Positions 8,122 through 17,318 of a stretch of DNA of 64,000 nucleotides are shown here, in pieces. Each line of letters opens with the position of its first letter. Positions within the stretch are counted from its first letter, which is position 1. Source of the DNA: Sellimonas caecigallum (GTDB lineage Bacteria; Bacillota; Clostridia; Lachnospirales; Lachnospiraceae); the NCBI RefSeq assembly GCF_019754295.1, contig NZ_VIRV01000006.1:62001-126000 (forward strand), in the 5' to 3' direction. Below the pieces are notes generated by a model that made no database searches, had not been told where the DNA came from, and saw nothing but the letters and a program-made list of their open reading frames with translations. The position numbers and the translations under genes are program-made.

Positions 8122-10023
8122 CTATGACAGTTCCAGTTTTCCTGTGTAAAGCTGATAGTATGTTCCTTTCTGAGCGATAAGATCTTTGTGGTCGCCTCGT
8201 TCGATGATGCGTCCATGTTCCAGCACCATGATGGCGTCGCTGTTTCGGATTGTTGACAGTCTGTGTGCGATAACAAAGACTGTACGTCCTTTCATCAAGT
8301 TATCCATACCTTGCTGTACGATACTTTCCGTACGGGTATCGATGCTGGATGTCGCTTCATCCAGGATAAGCACCGGCGGATTGGCAACCGCAGCCCTCGC
8401 TATGGCAAGAAGCTGTCTCTGTCCCTGGGAGAGTTCTTCCCCGTCTCCGCTCAGTCTCGTATTATATCCATCCGGCAGCATTCTGATAAACTGGTCTGCA
8501 TGTGCAAGCCGTGCTGCTTCGTATACTTCTTCGTCTGTGGCATCAAGCTTACCGTATCGGATATTTTCCATGATCGTTCCCGTAAACAGGTGGGTATCCT
8601 GAAGAACGATGCCAAGAGACCGTCTCAGGTCTGCCTTTTTGATCTTATTGATATTTATGCCATCGTACCGGATCTTTCCGTCCTGCACGTCGTAGAAACG
8701 GTTGATCAGGTTGGTAATGGTTGTTTTTCCCGCACCTGTCGATCCGACGAAAGCCAGCTTCTGTCCCGGCTTTGCATAAAGTGTCACGTCGTGGAGTACC
8801 ATCTTTTCATCCGTATATCCAAATGTCATATCAAAGAAACGGACATCTCCTTTTAATTCCGTGTAGGTCACTGTACCTTCCGCCTTGTGCGGATGTTTCC
8901 ATGCCCACATACCGGTTCTTTCTTTGCACTCTACAATGTTGCCGTCCTCGTCTCTTCGCGCATTGACAAGGGTTACATAACCTTCATCCACTTCCGGCTC
9001 CTCATCGATCATATTGAAGATCCGTTCTGCACCTGCAAGTGCCATGACAATGGAGTTGAACTGCTGTGCCACCTGCATAAACGGCTGGGTAAAGCTTTTT
9101 GTAAACTGGAGATAGGACGCCATGACGCCGAGCGTGATTCCGCCTACTCCTGCCACGGAGAGAAAGCCTCCGAGTACTGCTGTGAGTACAAACTGCAGGT
9201 TCCCGATATTTCCGATGATCGGTCCCATCATGTTTGCAAATGTATTCGCATTGGCTGCGCTGTCGTAGAGCTGTTCGTTCAGCCTGTCAAACTCTTCTTC
9301 CGATACCCGTTCATGGTTGAACACTTTGATGACTCTCTGCCCATTCATTCTCTCCTCCACAAACCCGGTCACATCAGCGAGGGCGATCTGCTGTCTTAAG
9401 AAATATTTTCCGCTGTTTCCGCCGATCTTCTTTGTCACAAAGATCAGCACGAATATCATCACGACAGCCAGAATTGTGAGAAGCGGACTTAGTGCTACCA
9501 TAGATATGAACGTCACAACGATCGTGATAGAGGACATCAATACCTGCGGGATGGACTGGTTGATCATCTGTCGCAGAGTGTCGGTGTCGTTGGTATAAAG
9601 ACTCATGATAGAGCCGTTTGTGTTCTGGTCAAAATACCGGATCGGCAGTTTCTGCATATGTTCAAACATATCGTCCCGGACTTCTTTTAACACTCCCTGG
9701 CCAATATAAACCATCAGTCTTGTGTAGATGAAAGATGCCAGGATTCCCATCAGGAAGATGGTTCCAAGTACGGTCAGCGCCATGTAAAGTTCTGAAAAAT
9801 CCGGCGTCTTTTTCCCGATCAGCGGAATGATATAATCATCCAGCAGGAATTTCAGGGACAAAGACACTGATATCGATGCTATGGAGCTGATGATAATGCA
9901 GATGAACACAGCGATAAACTGCAGCTTAAAACGTCTTGTCACGTATCCAAGAAGTCGTTTTCCGGTCTTAATCGTATTTCTTGAGACCCTTACTTTATCG
10001 TCTTTCTTATTCATTGTCTGCAC
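8122..10023 (-). CDS. ABC exporter half-transporter, catalytically complete subunit
   Basis: A 633-residue type IV ABC exporter subunit: six membrane segments in about residues 30-330, then an ATPase with Walker A GSTGAGKTT, signature LSQGQRQLLAIARA, and Walker B LILDEATSSID carrying the catalytic Glu. Between them is an unusual linker of about 35 residues (DEDGNIVECKERTGMWAWK and following) not found in standard homologues. It overlaps the preceding subunit by 17 bp. The partner has Asp in place of the Walker B Glu, so the pair should form an asymmetric heterodimer like LmrCD, BmrCD or TM287/288, which export drugs or lipophilic compounds. The substrate is not known, but MarR control suggests toxic compounds. 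Confidence 0.9.
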   Translation of the reverse strand: MQTMNKKDDKVRVSRNTIKTGKRLLGYVTRRFKLQFIAVFICIIISSIASISVSLSLKFLLDDYIIPLIGKKTPDFSELYMALTVLGTIFLMGILASFIYTRLMVYIGQGVLKEVRDDMFEHMQKLPIRYFDQNTNGSIMSLYTNDTDTLRQMINQSIPQVLMSSITIVVTFISMVALSPLLTILAVVMIFVLIFVTKKIGGNSGKYFLRQQIALADVTGFVEERMNGQRVIKVFNHERVSEEEFDRLNEQLYDSAANANTFANMMGPIIGNIGNLQFVLTAVLGGFLSVAGVGGITLGVMASYLQFTKSFTQPFMQVAQQFNSIVMALAGAERIFNMIDEEPEVDEGYVTLVNARRDEDGNIVECKERTGMWAWKHPHKAEGTVTYTELKGDVRFFDMTFGYTDEKMVLHDVTLYAKPGQKLAFVGSTGAGKTTITNLINRFYDVQDGKIRYDGININKIKKADLRRSLGIVLQDTHLFTGTIMENIRYGKLDATDEEVYEAARLAHADQFIRMLPDGYNTRLSGDGEELSQGQRQLLAIARAAVANPPVLILDEATSSIDTRTESIVQQGMDNLMKGRTVFVIAHRLSTIRNSDAIMVLEHGRIIERGDHKDLIAQKGTYYQLYTGKLELS

Positions 10024-11740
10024 CTCCCTTAACCTGTGATTCGTAAACTTCCCGATAAATCTTATTTGTCTTTAAGAGTTCTTCGGATGTGCCGATTCCA
10101 TCAATGCGGCCGTCTTCCATGACGATGATCACATCGGCATCCTCCACAGATGAAACTCTCTGGGCGATAATGATCTTGGTCGTATCCGGAATTTCTTCCC
10201 GGAATGCCTTTCGGATCAGAGCGTCTGTCTTTGTGTCAACTGCACTTGTAGAATCGTCGAGGATCAGGATTTTGGGGTTCTTCAGAAGTGCGCGGGCAAT
10301 ACAAAGACGCTGTCTCTGCCCTCCGGAAACGTTGTTTCCTCCCTGCACGATCATCGTGTTGTACTTGGCTGGAAATTCCTGTACAAACCCGTCTGCCTGG
10401 GCAAGCTTACATACTCTCTGCACTTCTTCGTCGCTGGCATTTTCATCTCCCCAGCGGATATTTTCGTAAATTGTCCCTGAGAAGAGCACGTTTTTCTGAA
10501 GCACCATGGACACCTGGTCACGGAGTGCTTCCAGATTGTATTCCCTTACATCGATCCCTCCGACTTTTACAGATCCTTTCGTCACATCGTAAAGCCTAGG
10601 AATAAGCTGGACAAACGTGGATTTTGCACTTCCTGTACCGCCGATGATCCCCACAGTCTGCCCTGATTTGATATGGATATTGACATCTTTCAGAGAAAGA
10701 TTTCCGCCTTCTCCTGCATAGCTGAAGTCCACATGATCGAAATCGATGCTTCCGTCCGGGATTTCTTTGACTGCGTCTTCTTTGTCCTGCATCTCCGGAA
10801 CTTCATCCAGGACTTCCACAATACGGTCACTGGATGCCTCCGCGATCATAATCATAACAAACACAAAAGATACCATCATCAGTGAACTTAAGATCTGGAT
10901 GGCATAGACGATGACACTTGTGAGTTCCCCGGTTTCCATCGTCTGGAATACGATGCTGCGTCCGCCGATCAGTACCATGATAAGGATGACGGAATACATG
11001 AAAAACTGCATGGTCGGGGAATTCCACGCAACGATTTTCTCCGCTTTCGTAAAGAGATCATAGACCGTTTGAGAAATCTTGTGGAATTTCTCGATTTCAT
11101 GGTCTTCCCTCACGTACGCTTTTACAACACGTGCGGCATTGACGTTTTCCTGAACGCCGTTATTCAGTATGTCATACTCGTCGAATACTTTGATAAAGTG
11201 CGGATGTGCTTTCTTCGCAATAAAGATCAGCACTCCTCCAAGAAGCGGAATGACGATAAGGAACAAGAGGGCGATCTGTCTGCTGATCGTCAGCGTCATA
11301 ATGAGCGACAATACGATCATGATCGGAGCTCTTGCCAAAAGACGGATACTCATCATGTATGCCATCTGCACGTTGGTGATATCTGTTGTCATTCTCGTAA
11401 CAAGGCTGGATGTGGAGAAATGGTCGATGTTTTTGAAAGAAAATTCCTGAACCTTGTAAAAAATATCATGTCTTAAATTCTTCGCATAACCTGCTCCTGC
11501 TCTGGCTGCATAATTTCCTGCCTTTGCGCCGAATATCAGGGCCAACATTGCCATGACAACAAGGATAATGCCCATTTTGACAATATATTCCAAATCGCCT
11601 TTGGCAATGCCGATATCAATGATCTTCGCCATCTGAAGAGGGATCAGCACTTCCATGAACACCTCCAGAATGACGAAAATCGGCGCCAGAACAGATTCTC
11701 TTTTATACTCTCGAATCGATTTAAAAAGTTTCCTGTTCAT
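10007..11740 (-). CDS. ABC exporter half-transporter, degenerate-site subunit
   Basis: The 577-residue partner of the downstream exporter subunit. The membrane domain occupies about residues 1-310. The ATPase has Walker A GGTGSAKST, signature VSGGQRQRLCIARALL and Walker B LILDDSTSAVD, in which Asp replaces the catalytic Glu. That is the hallmark of the degenerate site in heterodimeric exporters. The start is set at the ATG after GGGAGG; an upstream in-frame start at 11791 would lie deep in the MarR gene. The chosen start still overlaps the MarR stop by about 20 bp, so the three genes are translationally linked. Confidence 0.9.
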   Translation of the reverse strand: MNRKLFKSIREYKRESVLAPIFVILEVFMEVLIPLQMAKIIDIGIAKGDLEYIVKMGIILVVMAMLALIFGAKAGNYAARAGAGYAKNLRHDIFYKVQEFSFKNIDHFSTSSLVTRMTTDITNVQMAYMMSIRLLARAPIMIVLSLIMTLTISRQIALLFLIVIPLLGGVLIFIAKKAHPHFIKVFDEYDILNNGVQENVNAARVVKAYVREDHEIEKFHKISQTVYDLFTKAEKIVAWNSPTMQFFMYSVILIMVLIGGRSIVFQTMETGELTSVIVYAIQILSSLMMVSFVFVMIMIAEASSDRIVEVLDEVPEMQDKEDAVKEIPDGSIDFDHVDFSYAGEGGNLSLKDVNIHIKSGQTVGIIGGTGSAKSTFVQLIPRLYDVTKGSVKVGGIDVREYNLEALRDQVSMVLQKNVLFSGTIYENIRWGDENASDEEVQRVCKLAQADGFVQEFPAKYNTMIVQGGNNVSGGQRQRLCIARALLKNPKILILDDSTSAVDTKTDALIRKAFREEIPDTTKIIIAQRVSSVEDADVIIVMEDGRIDGIGTSEELLKTNKIYREVYESQVKGGADNE

Positions 11741-12221
11741 GTCTACCTCCCAAATTTTGATTTTCCTGTCTCTTTTCCGACAGATTTTCAAGCATTTGCC
11801 TCATCACATTCAGGCATACCTCAAAATTTTCTTTTGGTATCCCTTCCTTTAATTTTGCTTCTGTCTGCTTGATATTTGTCAGAATCTCCATGCGGATTTT
11901 CTCCGCTTTGGCAGTGGGAAGGATCCGCTTCAGACGCGCATCTTTCTCCACACTCTGCCTGTAAATAAAGCCATTTTTCTCCATCAGCTGGAGGATCCCG
12001 CTTGCTGTGGATCTCCGTATTTTGAATTCTTTTTCGATATCTTTCTGATAAATGTCTCTTACCATTGTCTCAAACAAAATGTATGTCAGGACATGTTTCT
12101 GCATCGGCGTCAGCCCGGTTCCGGTCTCCGGCATCGCACTGCGGCGTTTCAGCTGATGGGAAAGCATATGGATCAATCTTCCGGCATGATTTTGCCGCGT
12201 TTTCTCAAATTCTTCATCCAT
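11721..12221 (-). CDS. MarR-family transcriptional regulator of the ABC exporter
   Basis: A 166-residue winged-helix protein with a MarR layout: N-terminal dimer helix, recognition region YQKDIEKEFKIRRSTASGILQ at about 65-85 and wing with DARLKRILPT (the conserved D-x-R of MarR wings). It is the first gene of an operon with both ABC exporter subunits and most likely represses it, because a palindrome lies just downstream of the operon promoter. MarR proteins usually release DNA on binding small aromatic or lipophilic ligands; the ligand here is not known. Confidence 0.88.
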   Translation of the reverse strand: MDEEFEKTRQNHAGRLIHMLSHQLKRRSAMPETGTGLTPMQKHVLTYILFETMVRDIYQKDIEKEFKIRRSTASGILQLMEKNGFIYRQSVEKDARLKRILPTAKAEKIRMEILTNIKQTEAKLKEGIPKENFEVCLNVMRQMLENLSEKRQENQNLGGRHEQETF

Positions 12222-12240
12222 TTCTCCGCTCCTTTTTTAT

Positions 12241-12258
12241 TTGTTCGCTTCCTAACAA
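12241..12258. promoter_or_regulatory. Probable MarR operator
   Basis: Imperfect palindrome TTGTTCGCTTCCTAACAA with seven-base half-sites differing at one position. It lies between the -10 box and the MarR ATG, where a repressor would block transcription. Confidence 0.5.
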
Positions 12259-12262
12259 TAGG

Positions 12263-12291
12263 ATTATAACGGGTATGAATTGATGTGTCAA
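12263..12291 (-). promoter_or_regulatory. Promoter of the MarR-ABC exporter operon
   Basis: Consensus -35 TTGACA and -10 TATAAT with a 17-bp spacer on the minus strand. Confidence 0.85.
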
Positions 12292-12310
12292 GTATTTTTC
12301 TTTTTTTAAA

Positions 12311-12359
12311 GGCGGAGTTGGCAATTCCTTAAGGAAATAAGGAATTGCCAGCTCCGCCC
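12311..12359 (-). terminator. Long hairpin after the ribose operon regulator
   Basis: 21-bp arms (GGCGGAGTTGGCAATTCCTTA and its complement with one G-U pair) around the loop AGGAAA. The U tract is poor (TTT then A-rich), so termination may be only partial. It separates rbsR from the MarR operon promoter. Confidence 0.6.
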
Positions 12360-12401
12360 GCATCTTCTTTTGCTCTTTATAAAAATTGACAGTTTTATTT
12401 T

Positions 12402-13400
12402 TTACAGAGCCTGATGACTCTTCTTTCTTGTCGTATCCCTCTCGACAAGTTTTACATCAAAAATGTTCTCCTGCTGGAACTCTCCTCCTTCCACATGCCG
12501 GATGATAATTCCTGCCGCCATAAATCCCATCTCCCGGATTGGCTGAGACACCGTGGTTATCTCCGGCGTGCACAGGCTGCTGAACCGTATGTCATCAAAT
12601 CCGATCAGCTGTATTTCTTCGGGTATACGCCTCCCAACACCGGTCAGCACCTTATAGACAGAAATCGCTACCATATCATTGCAGGCGATAATCCCATCTG
12701 CCTTTGGAAATTTCCGAAGTATTTCTTTTGCAGCGCGTCTGCCGGCCTCATAATCATATGTACAGTCCACACACTGCTCTTTGATTCCATATTTTCTGCA
12801 GGTATCAAGGTATCCTTGATATCGCTGCTTACCGCTTGAATACGCCTGAGGCCCCCGAAGACATACAATGTTTTTACACCCGCACTTTACCAGATGCTCT
12901 GCTGCCAGGCAGCCTCCTTTATAGTGATTCGCCTCGATAAAAGCGGTACCGCTCACACCTGTCAGCTTACGATCCACAACAACCACCGGAAGCTGACAGT
13001 CTTTCAGCACACGGCTTGTGCTGTCGCAGTTTGTTGTAATGATAATACCTTCTGCACGCATCTGAACAAGCATCTGGATATTCATCATCTCTTTTTTCGG
13101 ATCATCATCTGAATTGCAGAGCAGCATTTTGTATCCTGCGTGGTAAGTCTGTTCTTCCACCGCTTTGGCCAGCTCACTGAAAAAAGGGTTTTCAATATCC
13201 GGTACGATAACGCCAATGATTTTTGATGATTTTTGGTACAGAGCCCGTGCCAGCTCATTTGGCATAAATCCTGTCTGACGGATTGCTTCCAGCACTCTTC
13301 GGCGCTTCTCCTCATCCACATTTGCCGTTCCATTCATTACTCTGGATACAGTTGCGGGGGACACCCCTGCTATTTTTGCTACTTCTCTTATACTGGTCAT
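12402..13400 (-). CDS. rbsR: LacI-family repressor of the ribose operon
   Basis: A 332-residue LacI/GalR regulator. The helix-turn-helix is at the N terminus (IREVAKIAGVSPATVSRVMNG), followed by the hinge helix (PNELARAL) and a periplasmic-binding-protein-like sugar domain (IIGVIVPDIENPFFSELAKAV). The start is at 13400: a perfect promoter lies between it and the upstream in-frame start at 13490, so the longer form is unlikely. It follows rbsB on the same strand but has its own promoter with an operator-like palindrome downstream of the -10, so autoregulation is likely. Sugar-bound RbsR is expected to release DNA; ribose or ribose phosphate as ligand is inference from context. Confidence 0.88.
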   Translation of the reverse strand: MTSIREVAKIAGVSPATVSRVMNGTANVDEEKRRRVLEAIRQTGFMPNELARALYQKSSKIIGVIVPDIENPFFSELAKAVEEQTYHAGYKMLLCNSDDDPKKEMMNIQMLVQMRAEGIIITTNCDSTSRVLKDCQLPVVVVDRKLTGVSGTAFIEANHYKGGCLAAEHLVKCGCKNIVCLRGPQAYSSGKQRYQGYLDTCRKYGIKEQCVDCTYDYEAGRRAAKEILRKFPKADGIIACNDMVAISVYKVLTGVGRRIPEEIQLIGFDDIRFSSLCTPEITTVSQPIREMGFMAAGIIIRHVEGGEFQQENIFDVKLVERDTTRKKSHQAL

Positions 13401-13426
13401 GTATGTATCCTTACTCCTTCCGGTCT

Positions 13427-13440
13427 TGAAAGCTGTTTCA
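13427..13440. promoter_or_regulatory. Third RbsR operator copy, degenerate
   Basis: TGAAAGCTGTTTCA matches the two perfect TGAAACCGGTTTCA sites upstream of rbsK at 12 of 14 positions. It lies just downstream of the rbsR -10 box. Confidence 0.6.
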
Positions 13441-13446
13441 TGTTTC

Positions 13447-13475
13447 ATTATATTTTTCTCCATGCTTTCTGTCAA
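13447..13475 (-). promoter_or_regulatory. Internal promoter for rbsR
   Basis: Perfect -35 TTGACA and -10 TATAAT with a 17-bp spacer on the minus strand, upstream of the rbsR start at 13400. Confidence 0.85.
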
Positions 13476-13487
13476 CCCGGGGTAAGC

Positions 13488-13519
13488 CAATACCCCGGCG
13501 GTGTATCGCCAGGGTATTG
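13488..13519 (-). terminator. Hairpin between rbsB and rbsR
   Basis: Arms CAATACCC-GGCG / CGCC-GGGTATTG with a 6-nt loop just after the rbsB stop. It has no U tract, so it may act as an RNA stabiliser or partial terminator. Confidence 0.5.
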
Positions 13520-13532
13520 CGTTATCTGTTTT

Positions 13533-14456
13533 CTATTTTGTGATCAGTTCCACTTCTACAGGGATTTCCTTTTCCACCGTCTCGCCGTTGATCAGCTTGA
13601 TGGCTGTATCAACTGCTGTTTCTCCCATGAGGTCTGGTTTCTGAGCCACTGTAGCCGCCATTCGTCCTTCCTTGATCGCAGTAAGGGCATCGTCTGTAGC
13701 GTCGAATCCCACAACAACAATATCACGGTTTCCGATAGCTTCCACTGCTCCTAAAGCCATCTCGTCGTTATGTGCAAATACTCCTTTGATGTCTGAGTCT
13801 GCCTGAAGCATGTTTTCCATGACTGTCATTCCTTCAGATCGACTGAAGTTTGCTGTCTGACTGGACACGACATCCAGCTTTTCATCGGCAACGATGTGGA
13901 ATCCTTCCCCTCTGTCGATGGTAGCGCTGGCGCCCGGCACACCTTCGATCTCAGCCGTTTTTGCTCCTTCTCCGACCAGGCTTACCATATACTCAGTGGC
14001 CATTCTTGCCCCTTCCACATTGTCCGATGCAATGGCACAGTCCACTTCTACTCCATTCACAACACGATCTACGGAGATAACTTTGATCCCTCTTGAAACT
14101 GCATCCTGCACAGCAGGTGCAACTGCATCAGAATCGACCGGGTTGACGATCAGAACACTGATATTCCTCGAAATCAAATCCTCAATGTCGCTTGTCTGTT
14201 TCGCCGCATCGTCTCCGGCATCCACGACGATCAGTTCCACGCCTTCTTTTTCTGCTTTTGCTTCTGCTCCTTCACTCAATGTCACAAAGAACGGGTTATT
14301 CAAAGTTGAAACGGAAAATCCAATGTTTCCATTTCCGCCGCTTTCTCCTGCTGTAAGGCTCCCTTCTTCTCCATCGATGGTAATAGCATTACATCCTGTC
14401 ATGGTAAATCCAACAAATGCAGCCAGCATCACTGCCGCTATCTTTTTGATCCACAT
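13533..14456 (-). CDS. rbsB: Ribose ABC transporter substrate-binding lipoprotein
   Basis: A 307-residue type I periplasmic-binding protein. Residues 1-22 form a lipoprotein signal with lipobox FTMTGC, C22 being the predicted lipidated residue. The mature domain begins with IGFSVSTLNNPFFVTL, the typical sugar-binding start, and contains LIVNPVDSDAVAPAV and DNVEGARMATEYM, both characteristic of RbsB. It would sit on the outer face of the membrane and deliver ribose to RbsC. It lies 18 nt after rbsC in a complete rbs gene set. Specificity for D-ribose over allose or another pentose rests on rbsD and rbsK in the same operon. Confidence 0.93.
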   Translation of the reverse strand: MWIKKIAAVMLAAFVGFTMTGCNAITIDGEEGSLTAGESGGNGNIGFSVSTLNNPFFVTLSEGAEAKAEKEGVELIVVDAGDDAAKQTSDIEDLISRNISVLIVNPVDSDAVAPAVQDAVSRGIKVISVDRVVNGVEVDCAIASDNVEGARMATEYMVSLVGEGAKTAEIEGVPGASATIDRGEGFHIVADEKLDVVSSQTANFSRSEGMTVMENMLQADSDIKGVFAHNDEMALGAVEAIGNRDIVVVGFDATDDALTAIKEGRMAATVAQKPDLMGETAVDTAIKLINGETVEKEIPVEVELITK

Positions 14457-14474
14457 AATATTCTCTCCTTTTCT

Positions 14475-15410
14475 TTAACGCTTTCTATCTGATAAAACTG
14501 CGATAAGAATAACAATACCTTTTACAACATCCTGATAATAGGAAGATACACCCAGAATATTCAGACCATTGTTGAGTACCGCAATGATCAGAACGCCCAC
14601 AAACGTTCCCCAGATCCGGCCTCTTCCTCCGTTCATACTTGTCCCGCCAAGAGCTACCGACGCGATGGCATCCAGCTCATATCCGTCTCCAAGATTTGGC
14701 TGTGCAGAGCCAAGCCTGGAAAGAAGGATCAGTCCTGAAAGCGCTGCCATTGCACCAGAGATGGCATATACTGCCATCTTTGTCCTTTGAATGTTCACAC
14801 CGGCAAGTCTGGCTGCCTGCGCATTGCTTCCTGTAGCGTACACTCTTCTTCCGAATGTCGTTTTTTCAAGGATGAACATGAAAAGAACGAAGATCAGGAT
14901 AAAGAGGATAACAGGGATCGGAATGTGATAAAAATTTCCTTTTCCTACGACTTTCAATGTAAAGCTGTCTCCCAGATTGGAGATCGGCTTTCCATCCATG
15001 TAGATCATTGTCAGACCTCTGTATACTGTCATTGTAACGAGTGTGGCAATAAATGGCTGCAGTCTTCCTTTTGTCACAAGTATACCACTGATAAGACCAA
15101 GTCCTGTTCCTATGACAAGCGCCAGCAGCATGGCAGCTCCTACCGGCATCCCGTTTGCTATCAGTCCGGCACAGAGTGCTGTGGACAGCGCCAACACAGA
15201 TCCCACAGAAAGATCAATACCGCCTGTCAGGATTACCGCCGTCATACCAAATGCGATCAGTCCGTTAATGGAAGACTGACGCAGCAGAGAAAGAAAGTTT
15301 CCAACCGTTCTGAATTCAGGACTGATAACCCCGATTACGATGACTAGAAGAACCAGCGCGATCAAAGCGCCCATATCTTGTATTTTATTGATGGTTTTTT
15401 GCTTATTCAT
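14475..15410 (-). CDS. rbsC: Ribose ABC transporter permease
   Basis: A 311-residue membrane protein of the RbsC/BPD_transp_2 family with about eight to ten hydrophobic segments. Typical motifs include GMTAVILTGGIDLSVGSVLALS near residue 60 (given in part, GGIDLSVGS) and GRGRIWGTFVGVLIIAVLNNG (core RGRIWGTFVG) near residue 265. It forms the translocation pathway with RbsA on the cytoplasmic side. Its start overlaps the rbsA stop by 8 nt, which supports translational coupling. Confidence 0.94.
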   Translation of the reverse strand: MNKQKTINKIQDMGALIALVLLVIVIGVISPEFRTVGNFLSLLRQSSINGLIAFGMTAVILTGGIDLSVGSVLALSTALCAGLIANGMPVGAAMLLALVIGTGLGLISGILVTKGRLQPFIATLVTMTVYRGLTMIYMDGKPISNLGDSFTLKVVGKGNFYHIPIPVILFILIFVLFMFILEKTTFGRRVYATGSNAQAARLAGVNIQRTKMAVYAISGAMAALSGLILLSRLGSAQPNLGDGYELDAIASVALGGTSMNGGRGRIWGTFVGVLIIAVLNNGLNILGVSSYYQDVVKGIVILIAVLSDRKR

Positions 15411-16893
15411 TTAAATTTCCTCCCGTTGCCAGAATCATAATGTTTTCCTGGTTTGCCTCTTCCTTACTTAAAACGCCTCTGACAAGACCTTCCCTCACAA
15501 CCATGATGCGGTCTGCCATTCCAAGCACCTCCGGCAATTCGGATGACACCATGATGACAGCTACTCCCTTTGCGGCAAGGTCATTGATAATATGATAGAT
15601 TTCCTTTTTCGCTCCAATGTCTACTCCCCTCGTAGGTTCGTCCAAAATCAGCACTTTTGGATCTGTATAGATCCATTTCGCAAATACGACTTTCTGCTGG
15701 TTTCCTCCGCTTAGATTATTGCTTTCGTGTTCCGGGCCAAAACATTTGATGTGCAGTTCTTCGATCCCTTTCTTTACAAGATCCTGTTCTTCTTTTTTGT
15801 TTATGACTCCGTGCCGGGAGATACGGCCGAGATTTGCAAGGGAAATATTTTTCCGGATGCTTTCTTCCAGCATCAGCCCTTCTGTCTTGCGGTCTTCTGT
15901 GATAAATCCAAGGCCGTTTCTCATGGCCTGCTCCGGACTGTGGTTTTGTATCTCTTTTCCGTACAGAGAGATCTTTCCTGTCACATGGGGCATATTTCCG
16001 AAGATCGCCTGCATGATCTCAGTTCTTCCGGCGCCCATCAGACCGGATACGCCGAGGACTTCTCCGGCGTGTACCTCGAAGGACACATTTTTAAATACTC
16101 CCGGGCAAGTCAGGTTTTCTACCTTAAGAGCAACTTCGCCAATCTTGACATTCCGGGATGGATACCGTTCGCCGATTTCCCGTCCGATCATCATTTTGAC
16201 GACGTCGTTCATATCCGTGTCCGCTATACGCTTTGTATCAATGTAGGCTCCGTCCCTCAGGACTGTGATCCTGTCGCAAAGCTGGAAGATTTCCTCCATC
16301 CTGTGTGATATGTATACGATTGAAACTCCTTTTTTTCTCAATGAATTGATGACCTGAAAAAGTACCTCCGTCTCACTTTGCGTGAGTGCGGCTGTCGGCT
16401 CATCCATAATGATTACCTTGGCGTCTACCATCAGTGCCTTTGCGATCTCAATCATCTGCTGCTGTCCCACAGACAACTCGCTCATCTTCTGTTCCGGGGA
16501 GATTTTCACGCCCAGTCTGTCCAGGATTTTTTTTACTTCCGCGCGCATGGCTTTCTTATCACAAATCCCAAACCGATTTCGGATTTCTTTCCCCAAAAAC
16601 ATGTTTTCTTCCACTGTCAGATCAAAAAGGACATTCAGTTCCTGGTGAATAAATACAATTCCCGCTTTTTCCGCCTCCTGAGGGTTTTTGTAGCATACTT
16701 CCTGTCCGTCTACAATGACCTGACCTGCGTCTTTTGTGTACACGCCTGTCAGTATTTTCATCAAAGTGGATTTACCAGCTCCGTTTTCCCCCATCAATGC
16801 ATGTATCTCGCCATGATCCAGCAGAAAACCAGCATTTTTTAAAACCGCATTTCCGCCAAACGATTTGTTAATGCCCCGCATTTCAATCTGCAT
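15403..16893 (-). CDS. rbsA: Ribose ABC transporter ATPase (two nucleotide-binding domains)
   Basis: A 496-residue fused twin ATPase of the sugar-import class. Domain one has Walker A GENGAGKST, signature LSVGQQQM and Walker B VIIMDEPTAAL. Domain two has a degenerate Walker A, GLMGAGRTE, signature LSGGNQQK and Walker B VLILDEPTRGVD. This pattern is standard for RbsA, AraG and MglA. The start at 16893 is used because GGAGGGAGAGAC immediately precedes it; an in-frame ATG at 16944 lies inside rbsD. It energises ribose import through RbsC. Confidence 0.94.
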   Translation of the reverse strand: MQIEMRGINKSFGGNAVLKNAGFLLDHGEIHALMGENGAGKSTLMKILTGVYTKDAGQVIVDGQEVCYKNPQEAEKAGIVFIHQELNVLFDLTVEENMFLGKEIRNRFGICDKKAMRAEVKKILDRLGVKISPEQKMSELSVGQQQMIEIAKALMVDAKVIIMDEPTAALTQSETEVLFQVINSLRKKGVSIVYISHRMEEIFQLCDRITVLRDGAYIDTKRIADTDMNDVVKMMIGREIGERYPSRNVKIGEVALKVENLTCPGVFKNVSFEVHAGEVLGVSGLMGAGRTEIMQAIFGNMPHVTGKISLYGKEIQNHSPEQAMRNGLGFITEDRKTEGLMLEESIRKNISLANLGRISRHGVINKKEEQDLVKKGIEELHIKCFGPEHESNNLSGGNQQKVVFAKWIYTDPKVLILDEPTRGVDIGAKKEIYHIINDLAAKGVAVIMVSSELPEVLGMADRIMVVREGLVRGVLSKEEANQENIMILATGGNLNE

Positions 16894-16906
16894 GTCTCTC
16901 CCTCCT

Positions 16907-17317
16907 TTAAAATATACACCCCGACTGCAGGATGATATTTGCATACGGCGTCGTTTCCCCTGTGCGGATGACCGCCTTGCATTCTTTTGTCATCAGTTTC
17001 AAGTCACTGTGAGGCACGAATTCGATCCGATTACCCTCCAGTCCGTTTTCTTTCAGATACTCTGTGACTTCCTCCAGCAAGTCCTGGCTCTTTTCTTTGA
17101 TCTCTTCTGCCAGGACAACTTTTTCAATTTTCATGTCATCCCCCACAGCCTTCAGAACTTCCATAAAAGATGGAAGGCCAAACTTGACAGCCAGGTCGAT
17201 CCGCTCCGGACCTTCCGGCACAGGAAGACCACAGTCTCCGATACAGATCCGGTCCGTGTGTCCCATATAGGAAAGAACCGCTGAAATGTCACTGTTTAAT
17301 ATTCCTTTTTTCTTCAC
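16907..17317 (-). CDS. rbsD: D-ribose pyranase, GTG start
   Basis: A 136-residue RbsD/FucU-family protein that interconverts the pyranose and furanose forms of ribose so that RbsK can act. The N terminus aligns as VKKKGILNSDISAVLSYMGHTD, with the catalytic His in GHTD and the D-x-GLPVP segment. The C-terminal TGETTPYANIIL stretch is also diagnostic. A GTG at 17317 is chosen because GGAGGAG lies 7 nt upstream and the product then aligns with the family start; the longer ATG start would lie within rbsK. It begins just 1 nt after the rbsK stop. Confidence 0.92.
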   Translation of the reverse strand: MKKKGILNSDISAVLSYMGHTDRICIGDCGLPVPEGPERIDLAVKFGLPSFMEVLKAVGDDMKIEKVVLAEEIKEKSQDLLEEVTEYLKENGLEGNRIEFVPHSDLKLMTKECKAVIRTGETTPYANIILQSGCIF

Positions 17318-17318
17318 C

